A stretch of DNA of 64,000 nt from Paraburkholderia sp. BCC1886. GTDB taxonomy: Bacteria; Pseudomonadota; Gammaproteobacteria; Burkholderiales; Burkholderiaceae. The notes under the pieces are model-generated. The model did no database searches and was not told the origin of the DNA. It was given only the letters and a program-made list of their open reading frames with translations. The position numbers and the translations under genes are program-made. The stretch covers positions 78,448-142,447 of the forward strand of contig NZ_CAAJGK010000045.1 of assembly GCF_900996245.1 (NCBI RefSeq), read 5' to 3'. The stretch's first letter is position 1. The number at the start of each line of letters is the position of its first letter. Shown piece after piece: positions 52,866 through 62,078 of the stretch.

Positions 52866-54080
52866 CTAACGACCCGGCTGGGTCATCTCGCGCAACGCGC
52901 CGAGCGCGGCATCCCGCGATGCGTCGGCGCTGCCTTTCTGTTCCAGCAAAGCGGTCAACGCGCTCACCATGGTCTCGATACGAAACCGGGCGGTGAAGGT
53001 TTGCGTCGCCTGGGCACGCATCGCGGCGCGTGCGGGCGCGTCGAGTTCGAGCCAGCGTTCGAGGCTGCGCTGCGTGCCTTCCACCGTATCGCTTGCCACG
53101 AGTCCCGCACCGTCCGTTTCGATTTCGCGCCACACGTTGACCTTGTCGGAAATCAGCGCCGGCAGTCCGCAGCCGAGCGCCTCCGCCACCGCTACGCCGA
53201 AGTTTTCCTGGTGCGAGGGGAGGGCGAACACATCGCTCGCATGAAAGGCGCCCCACTTCATGTCGCCCTGAAGCATGCCGGGCAGACTCACGCGATCGCC
53301 GATACCCGCCGCTTCGGCCTGACTGCGTAATGCGGCGGCCCAGCCGGTTTCGTCCGGCCCCGCGATCAGCAGATGCAGGGCGGGGTCACGCGTGGCGACG
53401 CGGGCGAACGCATCGATCAGCAGATCGCAACCTTTCTTCGCATGCACCCGGCCGAGAAACAGCACGATGCGTTTGCCCCGCAGTTCGGGCATGGCTTGCA
53501 GGAAGGCTTCGCGCAATGGTTCGGCGGCGAGCGGCGGGACCGTCGTGCCGAACGGCACGATGCGTTCCTGTGCGCGGTACAGCCAGAACGAACGCCGTGC
53601 GCGCGTGCATTCTTCCTCCGTGGTGAAGATGACGGCGCGCGCATCGCGCAGCACGCGATACTCGGCCCATGGCCAGTACAGCCATTTCTTCAGGTGCTTG
53701 AGCGGATAGGCTTCCTTGAACCACGGGTCGAGCATGCCGTGCGCGTACACGTAGTAGGGCACCGGGCCGCCGTGCAGCGCTTTCCACGCGGCGAGGCCGT
53801 GGTATTGCCACAAGCCGTGCACCACGACCGCATCGAAACGCCGGGCGTTGGTCTCGAGCCAGGGAACGAGCCGTTCGCTGTAGCTATAGCGATTGCGGGT
53901 CGGGCCGAGCGCATGCACGGCAAACGGAAACGCGCTGACGTGTGCCGCATCGGGCGCATCGCAGGTGGCCACTTCGATCTCGTGGCCGGCGTCCCGCATG
54001 GCCAGACCGCTGCGGCGCACGCCTTCGACCGGACCGCCGTCGCGAGGATCGACGCTGGCAAGCAGATGGAGGATTTTCAT
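52866..54080 (-). CDS. Glycosyltransferase family 4 protein
   Basis: 404 residues; its ATG overlaps the TGA of the wzy-like gene (ATGA), proving the start at 54080. MKILHLLASVDPRDGGPVEG, VVHGLWQYHGLAAW, VYAHGMLDPWFKEAYPLKHL, LFLGRVHAKKGCDLLIDAF and FALPSHQENFGVAVAEALGC place it with WcaC/GumH-like GT4 enzymes. Translation is coupled to Wzy, so both belong to repeat-unit assembly. Confidence 0.91.
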   Translation of the reverse strand: MKILHLLASVDPRDGGPVEGVRRSGLAMRDAGHEIEVATCDAPDAAHVSAFPFAVHALGPTRNRYSYSERLVPWLETNARRFDAVVVHGLWQYHGLAAWKALHGGPVPYYVYAHGMLDPWFKEAYPLKHLKKWLYWPWAEYRVLRDARAVIFTTEEECTRARRSFWLYRAQERIVPFGTTVPPLAAEPLREAFLQAMPELRGKRIVLFLGRVHAKKGCDLLIDAFARVATRDPALHLLIAGPDETGWAAALRSQAEAAGIGDRVSLPGMLQGDMKWGAFHASDVFALPSHQENFGVAVAEALGCGLPALISDKVNVWREIETDGAGLVASDTVEGTQRSLERWLELDAPARAAMRAQATQTFTARFRIETMVSALTALLEQKGSADASRDAALGALREMTQPGR

Positions 54081-55585
54081 CGGGCGAGGGTCGGTCCGTT
54101 GGCGTGTTGCGCGGGATCGCTTGCAAGGCGCGACATAGCGAGCCGGGCAGGGAGATTGGGATGGCCCGAACCGGACTGTCCGAGCGAGGGCTGGCCCAAT
54201 GCGGGCTGGCCCATCGCGGGCTGGCCCATCGCGGGCTCGACACGGCGCGGCAGGTCGGGCATGCCGGCGCGCGGATTGCGCGGCGACCACGGCAGCCTTC
54301 GCTTGCGGGCCGGCAATGCTAACTGCAGGCGTGCGTGTGTGGCGACCATTAAACCGAGCGCGACGCCGAACACCAGCCCGGAAAAACGCGGTCCGAGCGG
54401 ATTGCCGCCAATCGAGGTGGCCGGCAACGCGGCGAACAGCATGATGGCGCGGCCGAGCGTCGGCAGCAGGGGCGCTTTGGGCACGACGGTGCGCCAGTAG
54501 CGATACGAGAAGATGCAGATCGCCAGCGCGGCGAGCGTGGCGAGCGGCATTGCAATGCCGAACACGAGGCCGCCTGCGAAGAACTGATAGACCCAAAAGT
54601 TGTGACCCGCGGCCCATTCGTTGATCGCGTAGAAATCCTTCGCGCTGATCTGACCGGCGAGATCCGGCAGGTAGACCGGCGAGTAGTGATAGTAGTGACC
54701 ATAACCCTGGCCGAACAGCAGCGACTCCGGCTCGGCCGTGACCTGATCGTACTGGTCGCGTATTTCCGCGAGACGCGTGATGGTGGTCGGGTCTTTGCCC
54801 GAGCTGGTCTCTTCGGAGGCGAAGATGCGTTGCGTCCAGTGTTCCGCGACGGTCGGCACTGCGAGCGCCGCGACGCCGGCCACGCCGGCGAGCAGCGCGC
54901 CGACCACGATGCTGCGCCCGAGCGCGCGCCAGACCTGACGGATCGACGGCGCACTCAGCGCAATGGCGATCAGGAACAGCAGGATGGTGCCGACCATGAT
55001 GCTGCGCGTCACGCTCAGCAACTCGATGATCACGCTGGCCGCGAACACGCTCACGGTAAAGAACGAATAGCGGCGCGCCACCACGAATTCATGCAACAAC
55101 ACGCCTTGCAGGCCGAGCAGCGTCACGGAGAGAATCCGGAAGCGCACGTCTTCGAGTCCGCCGCCGGTCGCCATGCCGTACACGAACGTAAAAATCATAC
55201 TGATCAGATTGCCGACGAACAGTGCGCGCTCGATCTGCGCGATACGGTATTCGCTCCACGGCCGGCACGCGACGAGATAGCCGAGCAGGAACAGCAGAAA
55301 CGGCAGCAGCACACGCAGATAATTGCCGCCGTCGTTGTCCTGAATGAGTTGCGCGACGATGCTGCCGAACACGCTGAGCAGCATGCTGAACGTGACGATG
55401 GAACGCAGTCGCGAGCGCTCGTGAAAACGTGGTGCGATCAGCAGAAGCGCGAGTCCGGCGGCGATGGCCGGTACGACGAAAATAAACTGTGCGAAGTGCC
55501 CGGTATTGGCGTCGGTCGCCTTGTAGTCGAGCGCGAGCGGAATCAGAAAAATCCAGATCCATGGCGTTGCATACTGGTGGCGCAT
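54077..55585 (-). CDS. wzy: Wzy-like polysaccharide polymerase (O-antigen ligase/polymerase type)
   Basis: 502 residues; ATG at 55585 with GGGGGAGGAAC upstream. About 10-12 predicted helices over residues 8-440 and a large periplasmic loop (about 245-335, with FGQGYGHYYHYSPVYLPDL). Such proteins share topology more than sequence, so the polymerase call rests on topology and locus. The C-terminal 75 residues are hydrophilic and include a five-residue MGQPA-type tandem repeat. It is coupled to the downstream glycosyltransferase by ATGA. Confidence 0.82.
   Translation of the reverse strand: MRHQYATPWIWIFLIPLALDYKATDANTGHFAQFIFVVPAIAAGLALLLIAPRFHERSRLRSIVTFSMLLSVFGSIVAQLIQDNDGGNYLRVLLPFLLFLLGYLVACRPWSEYRIAQIERALFVGNLISMIFTFVYGMATGGGLEDVRFRILSVTLLGLQGVLLHEFVVARRYSFFTVSVFAASVIIELLSVTRSIMVGTILLFLIAIALSAPSIRQVWRALGRSIVVGALLAGVAGVAALAVPTVAEHWTQRIFASEETSSGKDPTTITRLAEIRDQYDQVTAEPESLLFGQGYGHYYHYSPVYLPDLAGQISAKDFYAINEWAAGHNFWVYQFFAGGLVFGIAMPLATLAALAICIFSYRYWRTVVPKAPLLPTLGRAIMLFAALPATSIGGNPLGPRFSGLVFGVALGLMVATHARLQLALPARKRRLPWSPRNPRAGMPDLPRRVEPAMGQPAMGQPALGQPSLGQSGSGHPNLPARLAMSRLASDPAQHANGPTLAR
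54186..54238. repeat. 15-bp tandem repeats coding an MGQPA repeat in the Wzy-like tail
   Basis: About 3.5 copies of a 15-bp unit GCGGGCTGGCCCATC; two central copies (54201-54215, 54216-54230) are identical. Encodes PAMGQPAMGQPALGQ on the minus strand. Confidence 0.88.
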
Positions 55586-55868
55586 TTCTGTTCCTCCCCC
55601 GTTGCGTCGATATGCCGTCGGTCTGGTGCGGACGGTCTCGCATCGGGTCAATTGTGATTGAAAGAAAGTACCGGCTCCGGGCCTCTCTGCCTTTCGTCTT
55701 CGCTAACCTGGATTCTGGCGACGAGGGCAAGCTCACTCCGTGCGGCATCCGCCCAAACGCGACGATCTTGTCGGTGAATGTCTTGAAGTTGGCGCACAGG
55801 CGCCCTTGTCGCCAACGAATATTCATCAGGGCCAGCGCGCCCGTATAAAGGCCAATGGGGAGAACAAT

Positions 55869-57017
55869 ATGAAGCTGTTCGGCGGGGCGGAACCAACAAG
55901 AGCGGGACGGGCCATCGAGCTCGATTTCGTACGCGGTATAGCGATCATCGCGGTGATGGGATTTCACTTTCACGCGGTCCATACCGGCAATTTCCTGATT
56001 CAGATCATCGAATACCCGTTGAAGAACTTCGGCCGCGAAGGGGTGAATCTCTTCTTCACGTTGAGCGGCTTTCTGGTGGGCGGACTGCTGCTTCGTCAAT
56101 ACGCGGAAACCGGACATGTAGACGCCAAACGCTTCATCATCCGGCGCGTGTTTCGTATCTGGCCCGCGTATTACGTGCTGATCGCGTTTCATGTGCTCGC
56201 CGGCCGGCATCCGTGGAATACCTTCCTGATTCAGAACCTCACACACCTGCAGAACTATCTGGGCACGTCGATCACCCAGACGTGGAGTCTCGCGGTCGAA
56301 GAACATTTCTATCTCGTGCTGCCTGCCTTGCTGCTGCTGTTCGCGCGTTGGCGGCTCGGCGCGTGGACCATTGTCAGTCTGCTCGGCGGCATCTGTGCGG
56401 TAGTGCTCACCGCGCGTTGTTTTGCCGTGGCGGGCGGCGATCTGGACGGCGCGTTCGCGTACACCCAATACCGGATCGACAGCCTGCTGGTCGGCGTGAT
56501 CCTGTCGGCGCTCTACTGGATGAAACCTGCCGTCTATCAGCAGATCGCGCGGCGCAAATGGTGGCTGGTCACGAGCGTCGTCTTGCTGTGCGCATGGCTC
56601 GTGTTCGCGACGAAGAACCTCGTGCTCGACGAAAGTATCGGCTACACGATTCAGGCGCTCGGGTTCGCGGCGCTCATCGTATTCGTGCTCCAGTACTCCG
56701 GGCGAATCAAGGAGACCTGGCTGTATCGCGGCGTGGCCTGGGTCGGGCTCTACTCGTACGGTATCTACCTGTGGCATTCGCTGGCGCTCGCGCCCGGCGA
56801 CATGCTGATCCGCAAGGCCACTGCAATGCATCTCGCGCCGGGCGCGATCTGGGTGCTCGCACTGGCGTTCCAGTTCGCGCTGGCTATCGCGATCGGCTAT
56901 GTGACGACGCGGGCCATCGAGTATCCGTTCCTGCTGATGCGCAACGCGCTGTTCCCCGAAAAGCGCAGCAGCTCCGTGCGTGAAGAGGTGCCGGTCGCAG
57001 GCGGACAGTTGTCGTAA
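55869..57017 (+). CDS. Acyltransferase-3 family membrane protein
   Basis: 382 residues; ATG at 55869 behind GGGGAG. About 10 helices. IELDFVRGIAIIAVMGFHFH (with the conserved His), NLFFTLSGFLVGGLLLRQY, RRVFRIWPAYYVLIAF, WSLAVEEHFYLVLPALLLLF and YLWHSLALA are the acyltransferase-3 (OafA/WcaB-type) signatures. It would O-acetylate or otherwise acylate the EPS sugar at the membrane. Divergent from wzy across a 283-bp gap that must hold both promoters. Confidence 0.93.
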   Translation: MKLFGGAEPTRAGRAIELDFVRGIAIIAVMGFHFHAVHTGNFLIQIIEYPLKNFGREGVNLFFTLSGFLVGGLLLRQYAETGHVDAKRFIIRRVFRIWPAYYVLIAFHVLAGRHPWNTFLIQNLTHLQNYLGTSITQTWSLAVEEHFYLVLPALLLLFARWRLGAWTIVSLLGGICAVVLTARCFAVAGGDLDGAFAYTQYRIDSLLVGVILSALYWMKPAVYQQIARRKWWLVTSVVLLCAWLVFATKNLVLDESIGYTIQALGFAALIVFVLQYSGRIKETWLYRGVAWVGLYSYGIYLWHSLALAPGDMLIRKATAMHLAPGAIWVLALAFQFALAIAIGYVTTRAIEYPFLLMRNALFPEKRSSSVREEVPVAGGQLS

Positions 57018-57045
57018 GGCGGGTGGGACGTTCTGCGGGAAAAAA

Positions 57046-57073
57046 CGAGGCCGGCGATTCAAAGCCGGCCTCG
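57046..57073. terminator. Bidirectional terminator after the acyltransferase gene
   Basis: A 10-bp perfect stem (57046-57055 with 57064-57073), 8-nt loop, A run on the left and GTGTTTT on the right; convergent genes on both sides. Confidence 0.85.
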
Positions 57074-57091
57074 GTGTTTTCAGGGCGCTGT

Positions 57092-58285
57092 TCAGGCCAT
57101 CTGCTGCAGCAAGGTCTGCTTGAACTGAACGAGCGTGTGCAACGACAGCAGGTCTTCGCGGCCAGTGCTCGCGCCGTCGTCGTGCGGATGCGGCCACGAC
57201 GTCATGGTCTCGGTAATAGCCCGGCCGATCGACGCCGAACTCAGGTCGCTCAGAATCGGTCCCAGCTCGCAGCGCCGGCTGAACCAGCCGATCAGCCCAT
57301 CTTCGGTGGCGATCACCGGCTTGCCGAAGCGGTAGGCCTGCACCAGTACGCCGCTCATGCCGTAATGCCCCTTGTAGCCCAACCAGACCGCGTCGCACGC
57401 GGAGAACAGATCGCGCTCGACCTCGTTGGAAATGAAGTCGTCGAGCACGAGCGGCGCGGGCGTGAGACTGCGGATATGGTTGCGCATGAAGTGGCGCGTG
57501 CCGGCGTCCTGCTCGCCCGCGACGATCAGCGTCGGCGCTTCGTCCAGACGCGTCAACGCGTGCACGAGTTCGTAAATGCCTTTGCGCTCGGTAATCGACC
57601 CATACACGAGCAGATAACGCTGAGCCGGATCGAGCCCGAGACGCGCGCGCGCCAGCATCGGGTCTTCGGCGTGTTCGTCCGGAAACGGATCGGCGATATA
57701 CGCGACCTTCGCGCTGCGCTTCGATGCATGCCGTGCGGCCCATTCCGGCAACGTCGGGTCGATCGTCAGCAGCGTGCGCAATCCGCTGGTATGAAGCGAG
57801 CGTTTGAACATCGCGGCCTTCAGCGCATTGACGAGCGGCCGGTCGGGCGCCTTGATGCCGACCTTATGATGATGGAACGTCGCGCGCATCGTAATGCCGA
57901 TCCACGGCGTCGTACCGAACGGCGAGCCGAGAAACGGCAGCGCGTGAAAGAAGTAGTCGGCATACGGCACGACCACGAGCCGGATGGGCTGCAAGCGGCC
58001 GACGATCGTATGAACCCGCTTGAAATAGCGGTGAAAGCGCCAGTACTGGTTCGACTCGCGCAGACCGCCGCGCGGGTGCACTTCCGGATCGACGAAAGCA
58101 ATCTGCTGGTCCGGGCGATTCGCGGCGGTAATCTGCCGCGCGAGCTTGTGATCTTCGTTGGCCGATTCGGTCACGAGGATGCATGGGTAGCCGGCATCGG
58201 CGCAGGCCTGCATGGTCCACTCGGCATAACGCCAGCGATGGCCCGTGAGATTGGGTTCCACAATCAGGACGTAGTCTGGTTCCAT
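57092..58285 (-). CDS. Glycosyltransferase (GT4-like)
   Basis: 397 residues. YVLIVEPNLTGHRWRYAEW at the N-terminus, LLVYGSITERKGIYELVHAL (donor-domain start), and ACDAVWLGYKGHYGMSGVLV followed by FGKPVIATEDGLIGW. The fold is GT-B; the usual GT4 E-x7-E motif is altered, so sub-family is uncertain. The frame is also open into neighbouring shadows, but these coordinates give a normal start. It faces away from wzx. Confidence 0.82.
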   Translation of the reverse strand: MEPDYVLIVEPNLTGHRWRYAEWTMQACADAGYPCILVTESANEDHKLARQITAANRPDQQIAFVDPEVHPRGGLRESNQYWRFHRYFKRVHTIVGRLQPIRLVVVPYADYFFHALPFLGSPFGTTPWIGITMRATFHHHKVGIKAPDRPLVNALKAAMFKRSLHTSGLRTLLTIDPTLPEWAARHASKRSAKVAYIADPFPDEHAEDPMLARARLGLDPAQRYLLVYGSITERKGIYELVHALTRLDEAPTLIVAGEQDAGTRHFMRNHIRSLTPAPLVLDDFISNEVERDLFSACDAVWLGYKGHYGMSGVLVQAYRFGKPVIATEDGLIGWFSRRCELGPILSDLSSASIGRAITETMTSWPHPHDDGASTGREDLLSLHTLVQFKQTLLQQMA

Positions 58286-58642
58286 CGCGGTGTCGGTCTC
58301 GAGCGTCTCAGGGTGGATGAATCGGCTTGCCGATGCGTCCGTACGATGCTCGCGTGGCGCTGGCGAACTAACGTTAGCATCGCCGGCGTGCGTGAGAATC
58401 GCGAATTTGATCGGCTCTGTGGGTCACCGTACGAGCCCGCCAAAGGGCAGGCCGAACCGGCCTGGGTGATGGCGGTTGTCGCCGAATCTCTCGCGGTAAG
58501 GTCGTGCATGGAATTCGTTCCAGACCTTGCCGGCATGCTGGCACAACCAATTTGACGAAGTGCCGGCGGGGTTCGCAGCGATGCGTTTGTATCGTGGCGC
58601 GCGACCGTTCCGACGGCGCAGCGTGTTCGATGGAGAATCAGC
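58286..58642. promoter_or_regulatory. Divergent gap between glycosyltransferase and wzx
   Basis: 357 bp without a supported gene. It must hold promoters for both flanking genes; I see no convincing -35/-10 pair, operator or RNA gene in it. Confidence 0.35.
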
Positions 58643-59896
58643 TTGCGGGCGATCAGGCTTCCGGCAGTTTCACTAGCGAGCAGCTTCGGGGCGAGCGCGG
58701 CCACCTGGGTATTGCTGCAACAGTTCGCCGTGCGTGGACTGGTGGCCATCAAGTTTCTGGCAATCGGCCGCATGCTCGGGCCGGCCGCGATCGGTAGCGT
58801 CAGCGTGGCGCTGCTCGCGGTGGCGATTGCCGAAGCACTCTCCGATACCGGACTTGCGCAGGCCGTCATTCAGGGCGAACGCTCGCCGTCGCGGCCGCAA
58901 CTCGGCGCGGTGTGGACCACGCTGACCACGCGCGGCGTGCTCATTTCCTTGCTGCTGGTGGCGCTTGCGCCGCTGCTCGGCAGCCAGTTCCATCTGACCG
59001 GTTCGCTGTTGCTGCTGCAACTCGCGGCGCTGCTGCCGCTGTTGCGCGGTCTGGCGTCGCCGACCTATTACCTGGTGCAACGCGAGCGCCGCTTCCAGCA
59101 CATCGCGGGCGTGGAAGTAGCGGCGTCCTTCGTCGATTGCGCAGTCGGACTCGCGCTCGCTTATTACGGCGCAGGCGCCGCGTCGGTGCTGATCGGGCTG
59201 GTCGCCGCCGAGAGCCTGAAGACCACGCTTACCTGGACCACCATGACGCCGAGGCCGCCGCTGCGCGCGGTATGGTCGGGCATCGGCGAATATGTCGGCT
59301 TTAGCCGCTGGATCTGGGCAAGCAGCGTGATCAACCTGCTGCTCAACCAGTTCGACAAGGTGGTGGTCGGCAAGCTGCTCGGACCGGCGCAACTCGGCGG
59401 CTATCAGATGTCGTCGCGGCTTGCGCAGATGCTGCTCGCCGACGCCGCGATCGCCATGTCGCAATACCTGTTTCCAACTTTCGCCGCGCACCATCGGCGT
59501 AATCCGCAGGCGGCGGCGCGGCTCATCAAGATCTATCTGCTCGCCATCGCGGTGGGGCTCGCGGTATTCGTCGAGGTGCTCCGGCTGGTGGCCGAGCCGC
59601 TCTTCTCGCTGATTCTCGGCGCGGCCTGGTTGCCCGCGGTGCCGTTGTTCAGGATTCTCGTCATCAACATGGCGATCGGCGCATTGATCGCCGTGCTGGT
59701 CGCCTATCTGCGGGCCGTCGGCGACGCGAAGGCGACCGTGCATGCGTCGGCGATTCAGGTGGTGGTGCTGTTGATCAGCGCACCGCCCGCGGTGCACGGG
59801 TGGGGCGTGACCGGCATCGCGTGGTCGATGACGCTCGGCCTCGGTTGTGCCGCGGCCTGGATGCTGTTCCGCACGCTGACTGCAAGGAACCCATGA
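58643..59896 (+). CDS. wzx: Wzx-like polysaccharide flippase
   Basis: 417 residues from a TTG at 58643, preceded by ATGGAGAA about nine bases upstream. About 12 helices. AVRGLVAIKFLAIGRMLGP, NLLLNQFDKVVVGKLLGPAQ and GGYQMSSRLAQML are typical of MOP-superfamily exporters of the WzxC type. It flips the lipid-linked repeat unit to the periplasm for Wzy. Its TGA overlaps the first ATG of the next gene. Confidence 0.9.
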   Translation: MRAIRLPAVSLASSFGASAATWVLLQQFAVRGLVAIKFLAIGRMLGPAAIGSVSVALLAVAIAEALSDTGLAQAVIQGERSPSRPQLGAVWTTLTTRGVLISLLLVALAPLLGSQFHLTGSLLLLQLAALLPLLRGLASPTYYLVQRERRFQHIAGVEVAASFVDCAVGLALAYYGAGAASVLIGLVAAESLKTTLTWTTMTPRPPLRAVWSGIGEYVGFSRWIWASSVINLLLNQFDKVVVGKLLGPAQLGGYQMSSRLAQMLLADAAIAMSQYLFPTFAAHHRRNPQAAARLIKIYLLAIAVGLAVFVEVLRLVAEPLFSLILGAAWLPAVPLFRILVINMAIGALIAVLVAYLRAVGDAKATVHASAIQVVVLLISAPPAVHGWGVTGIAWSMTLGLGCAAAWMLFRTLTARNP

Positions 59897-60972
59897 TGCG
59901 GGTATTCCATCTGGTGCTGGCGCCGCGTCTGTCGGGTGCCGAGGTGCTGGCCAAGGACCTCGCGATCGATCAGAGCGCGGAAGGAATGGCCGTGTGCGTG
60001 GCGTCGCTGCTACCCGCGCATGCCGACTTCACGACGCTGCAAGACGAGTTGCAGCAGCACGGCGTGCAGTGCTGGTTTCCTCGCCGGCGGCACGGGCCGC
60101 CGGGCAAGCTCTGGTCGCTCTTCCATGCCGTGCGGCGCTTCCGTCCCGACGTGATCTTCGCGCACGCGACCATTCCGTCGTTCTATGCGCGCGCGTTGCC
60201 GCTGCGCGTGCCGGTGGTGTATGTGATGCATTCGGCGACCAACGACTTCGAGCGGCCGCTGTTCCGGCGCGTCGAACATATCCTGTCGGGCCGCGCTCGG
60301 ATGGTGATCGGCGTGTCGCAGCAGGGCGTGACCGATTACGTGCAGGCCATCGGGCCGCATCCCGCGATGACCGTGGTGCCGAACGGCGTCGACCTCGGCC
60401 GGTTTGCGTTTTCCGAGAGCGCCGATCGCGGGGACCGCGTGCCGCAAGTGGTGCAGATCGGCCGCTATGCGTCGGTGAAAAATCAGTTGCTGACGGTGCG
60501 GGCGTTCAGCGAAATCGTCAAGCAGGTCAAAGACGCGCGGCTCGCGTTGTATGGCGTCGTGGAAGATCCGGCGTATCAGCGCGAGGTGATCGAGCTGGCG
60601 CGGCAACTGGGCGTGGCGGACCGCGTGCTCGTTGCGGGACCGCGCACCGATGTGGCGACCGTGCTGTCGGAGGCGAACGTGTTCGTCATGCCCTCGCGTT
60701 CCGAAGCACACAGTGTGGCGTTTCTGGAGGCGTTGGCCTCGGGCGTGCCGATCGTGGCAAGCCGCATTCCGTCGTTCGGTTTCGCTAATAACTTTCCAGG
60801 CGTGCAACTCGTCGATACCGACGACGTGCGCTGTTATGCCGAAGCGATTCTGCTGGCACTCGGCCAGGCGCGAACGCAACGTTCGCTCGCGGGGCTCACG
60901 CTGCGCGATACGGCCGACCGCTATCGCGCGATTGCGCAGCAGGTGTCCCGTCTGGCGATACCGGCAAGATAG
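59896..60972 (+). CDS. Glycosyltransferase family 4 protein (EPS right end)
   Basis: 358 residues. Two ATG codons in tandem (59893, 59896); the second is seven bases from AAGGA and aligns with the paralogue's start. MRVFHLVLAPRLSGAEVLAK, TVVPNGVDLGRF, VVQIGRYASVKNQLLTVRAF and NVFVMPSRSEAHSVAFLEAL are GT4 motifs. It shares LAPRLSGAE, RPD-I-AHAT and IPSFGFA-NF with the glycosyltransferase at 29957-31042. Overlap with wzx suggests coupled translation. Confidence 0.9.
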   Translation: MRVFHLVLAPRLSGAEVLAKDLAIDQSAEGMAVCVASLLPAHADFTTLQDELQQHGVQCWFPRRRHGPPGKLWSLFHAVRRFRPDVIFAHATIPSFYARALPLRVPVVYVMHSATNDFERPLFRRVEHILSGRARMVIGVSQQGVTDYVQAIGPHPAMTVVPNGVDLGRFAFSESADRGDRVPQVVQIGRYASVKNQLLTVRAFSEIVKQVKDARLALYGVVEDPAYQREVIELARQLGVADRVLVAGPRTDVATVLSEANVFVMPSRSEAHSVAFLEALASGVPIVASRIPSFGFANNFPGVQLVDTDDVRCYAEAILLALGQARTQRSLAGLTLRDTADRYRAIAQQVSRLAIPAR

Positions 60973-60989
60973 CGCGCGGCGTGCGCGCT

Positions 60990-62009
60990 TCAATGATGCT
61001 GGTTCGGGTCGCGGACTTGCGGCACAACCGGCGGCGTGGGTTCCACCACCGGGACGCTCGCGAGTTCCGATTCGTGCGTCGCGAGCGTGACGAGGCGATG
61101 CGCTTCCTGGCTGCTCGCATCGATCGCGAGCGCGTCGCTGGCGGTGTGCGAGACGCAGTTCCAGCGTTCGATATAACCGCATCCTCTGGCCAGACTCAGC
61201 AGCGCGTCGCGCTGCTGTTCGCGTTCGGCCAGCGTCGCGCGCAGGTTGAGCGCATCGCGGTTGCGCGGCTGCGCGGCGATGGCGGCGGCGAGCCGCGTTC
61301 GGGTCGCCGACAGATTGTTGTTTTGCAGATTGGCGCGCGCGGCGCGAAGGTGCCGCGACACGTCTATCTCCGTGCGGGCTTTTTCCGGCGCCTGAGTGTG
61401 TGGATTGCCGGTTGCGGCCGGCGTGTCGCTGCGCGAAGTGAACGACGTCGCGACGAGCGGGGCGGGCGCCGCAACCGCGCTGGCAATCCGTTTTGCGGTG
61501 AGCGTGGCCGCGCCGCGCTGGGCCGGTGTCACGCTTGGCTTGAGGGCCTGCCTCGCGCCCGGCTTGAAGGTTTGCGCCGGGGTTTGAGTCCTGACCGCGC
61601 CGGAGACCCCAATGGGTTCGCCGATGCCGGCGTCGTCGCGATGAATGAAGCCGAGGTAGACGGCGCTCGTCGCGACCAGCACCGAGACCGCGAGCGCGAG
61701 CGGTTGACGCAATCTCTGACGAAGCGGCCGGTCGAGTTCGCTTTCCTCCACGACGGCATACGGATACGCGAACTCGCGTAGTGACCGGCTACTGCTGCGA
61801 CCGGTGTGCGATGGCGCGCGCGGCACGGATAACGCCGATGCTTCGCTGAACATCATCGGCATGCCCATCGGCGCTTCGAAGCGCATGCTTTGCGCCACCG
61901 GCGTGCGGCCGTGGCAGCCCGGACAGAACGCAAAACGGCTCAGCAGCGTGGCGCCGCAGTGCCCGCAGAGAGAGAAATCGCGTTGATCGATGCTGCTATC
62001 GCTAAGCAT
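60990..62009 (-). CDS. Zinc-ribbon membrane protein with TPR-like C-terminus
   Basis: 339 residues. N-terminal zinc ribbon CGHCGATLLSRFAFCPGC (residues 15-32), a basic/Ser-rich region, one transmembrane segment (PLALAVSVLVATSAVYLGFI, about 103-122), an Ala/Pro/Thr-rich linker and a helical C-terminus (LRAARANLQNNNLSATRTRL, AAQPRNRDALNLRATLAERE) that looks like TPR repeats. The topology puts zinc ribbon and TPR on opposite sides of the membrane. Function unknown. Confidence 0.75.
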   Translation of the reverse strand: MLSDSSIDQRDFSLCGHCGATLLSRFAFCPGCHGRTPVAQSMRFEAPMGMPMMFSEASALSVPRAPSHTGRSSSRSLREFAYPYAVVEESELDRPLRQRLRQPLALAVSVLVATSAVYLGFIHRDDAGIGEPIGVSGAVRTQTPAQTFKPGARQALKPSVTPAQRGAATLTAKRIASAVAAPAPLVATSFTSRSDTPAATGNPHTQAPEKARTEIDVSRHLRAARANLQNNNLSATRTRLAAAIAAQPRNRDALNLRATLAEREQQRDALLSLARGCGYIERWNCVSHTASDALAIDASSQEAHRLVTLATHESELASVPVVEPTPPVVPQVRDPNQHH

Positions 62010-62078
62010 GGCCGTCTCGCAAAGTGGCGCCGTGGCCGGCGCCGTGTTGCCGAAGAGCGGGCCTGCCGCTGCGCGTGC

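Noticed and set aside
55089..57743. An 884-residue minus-strand ORF spanning wzy, the acyltransferase and a glycosyltransferase
   Set aside because: It runs in the wrong frame through three real genes and is Arg-rich throughout.
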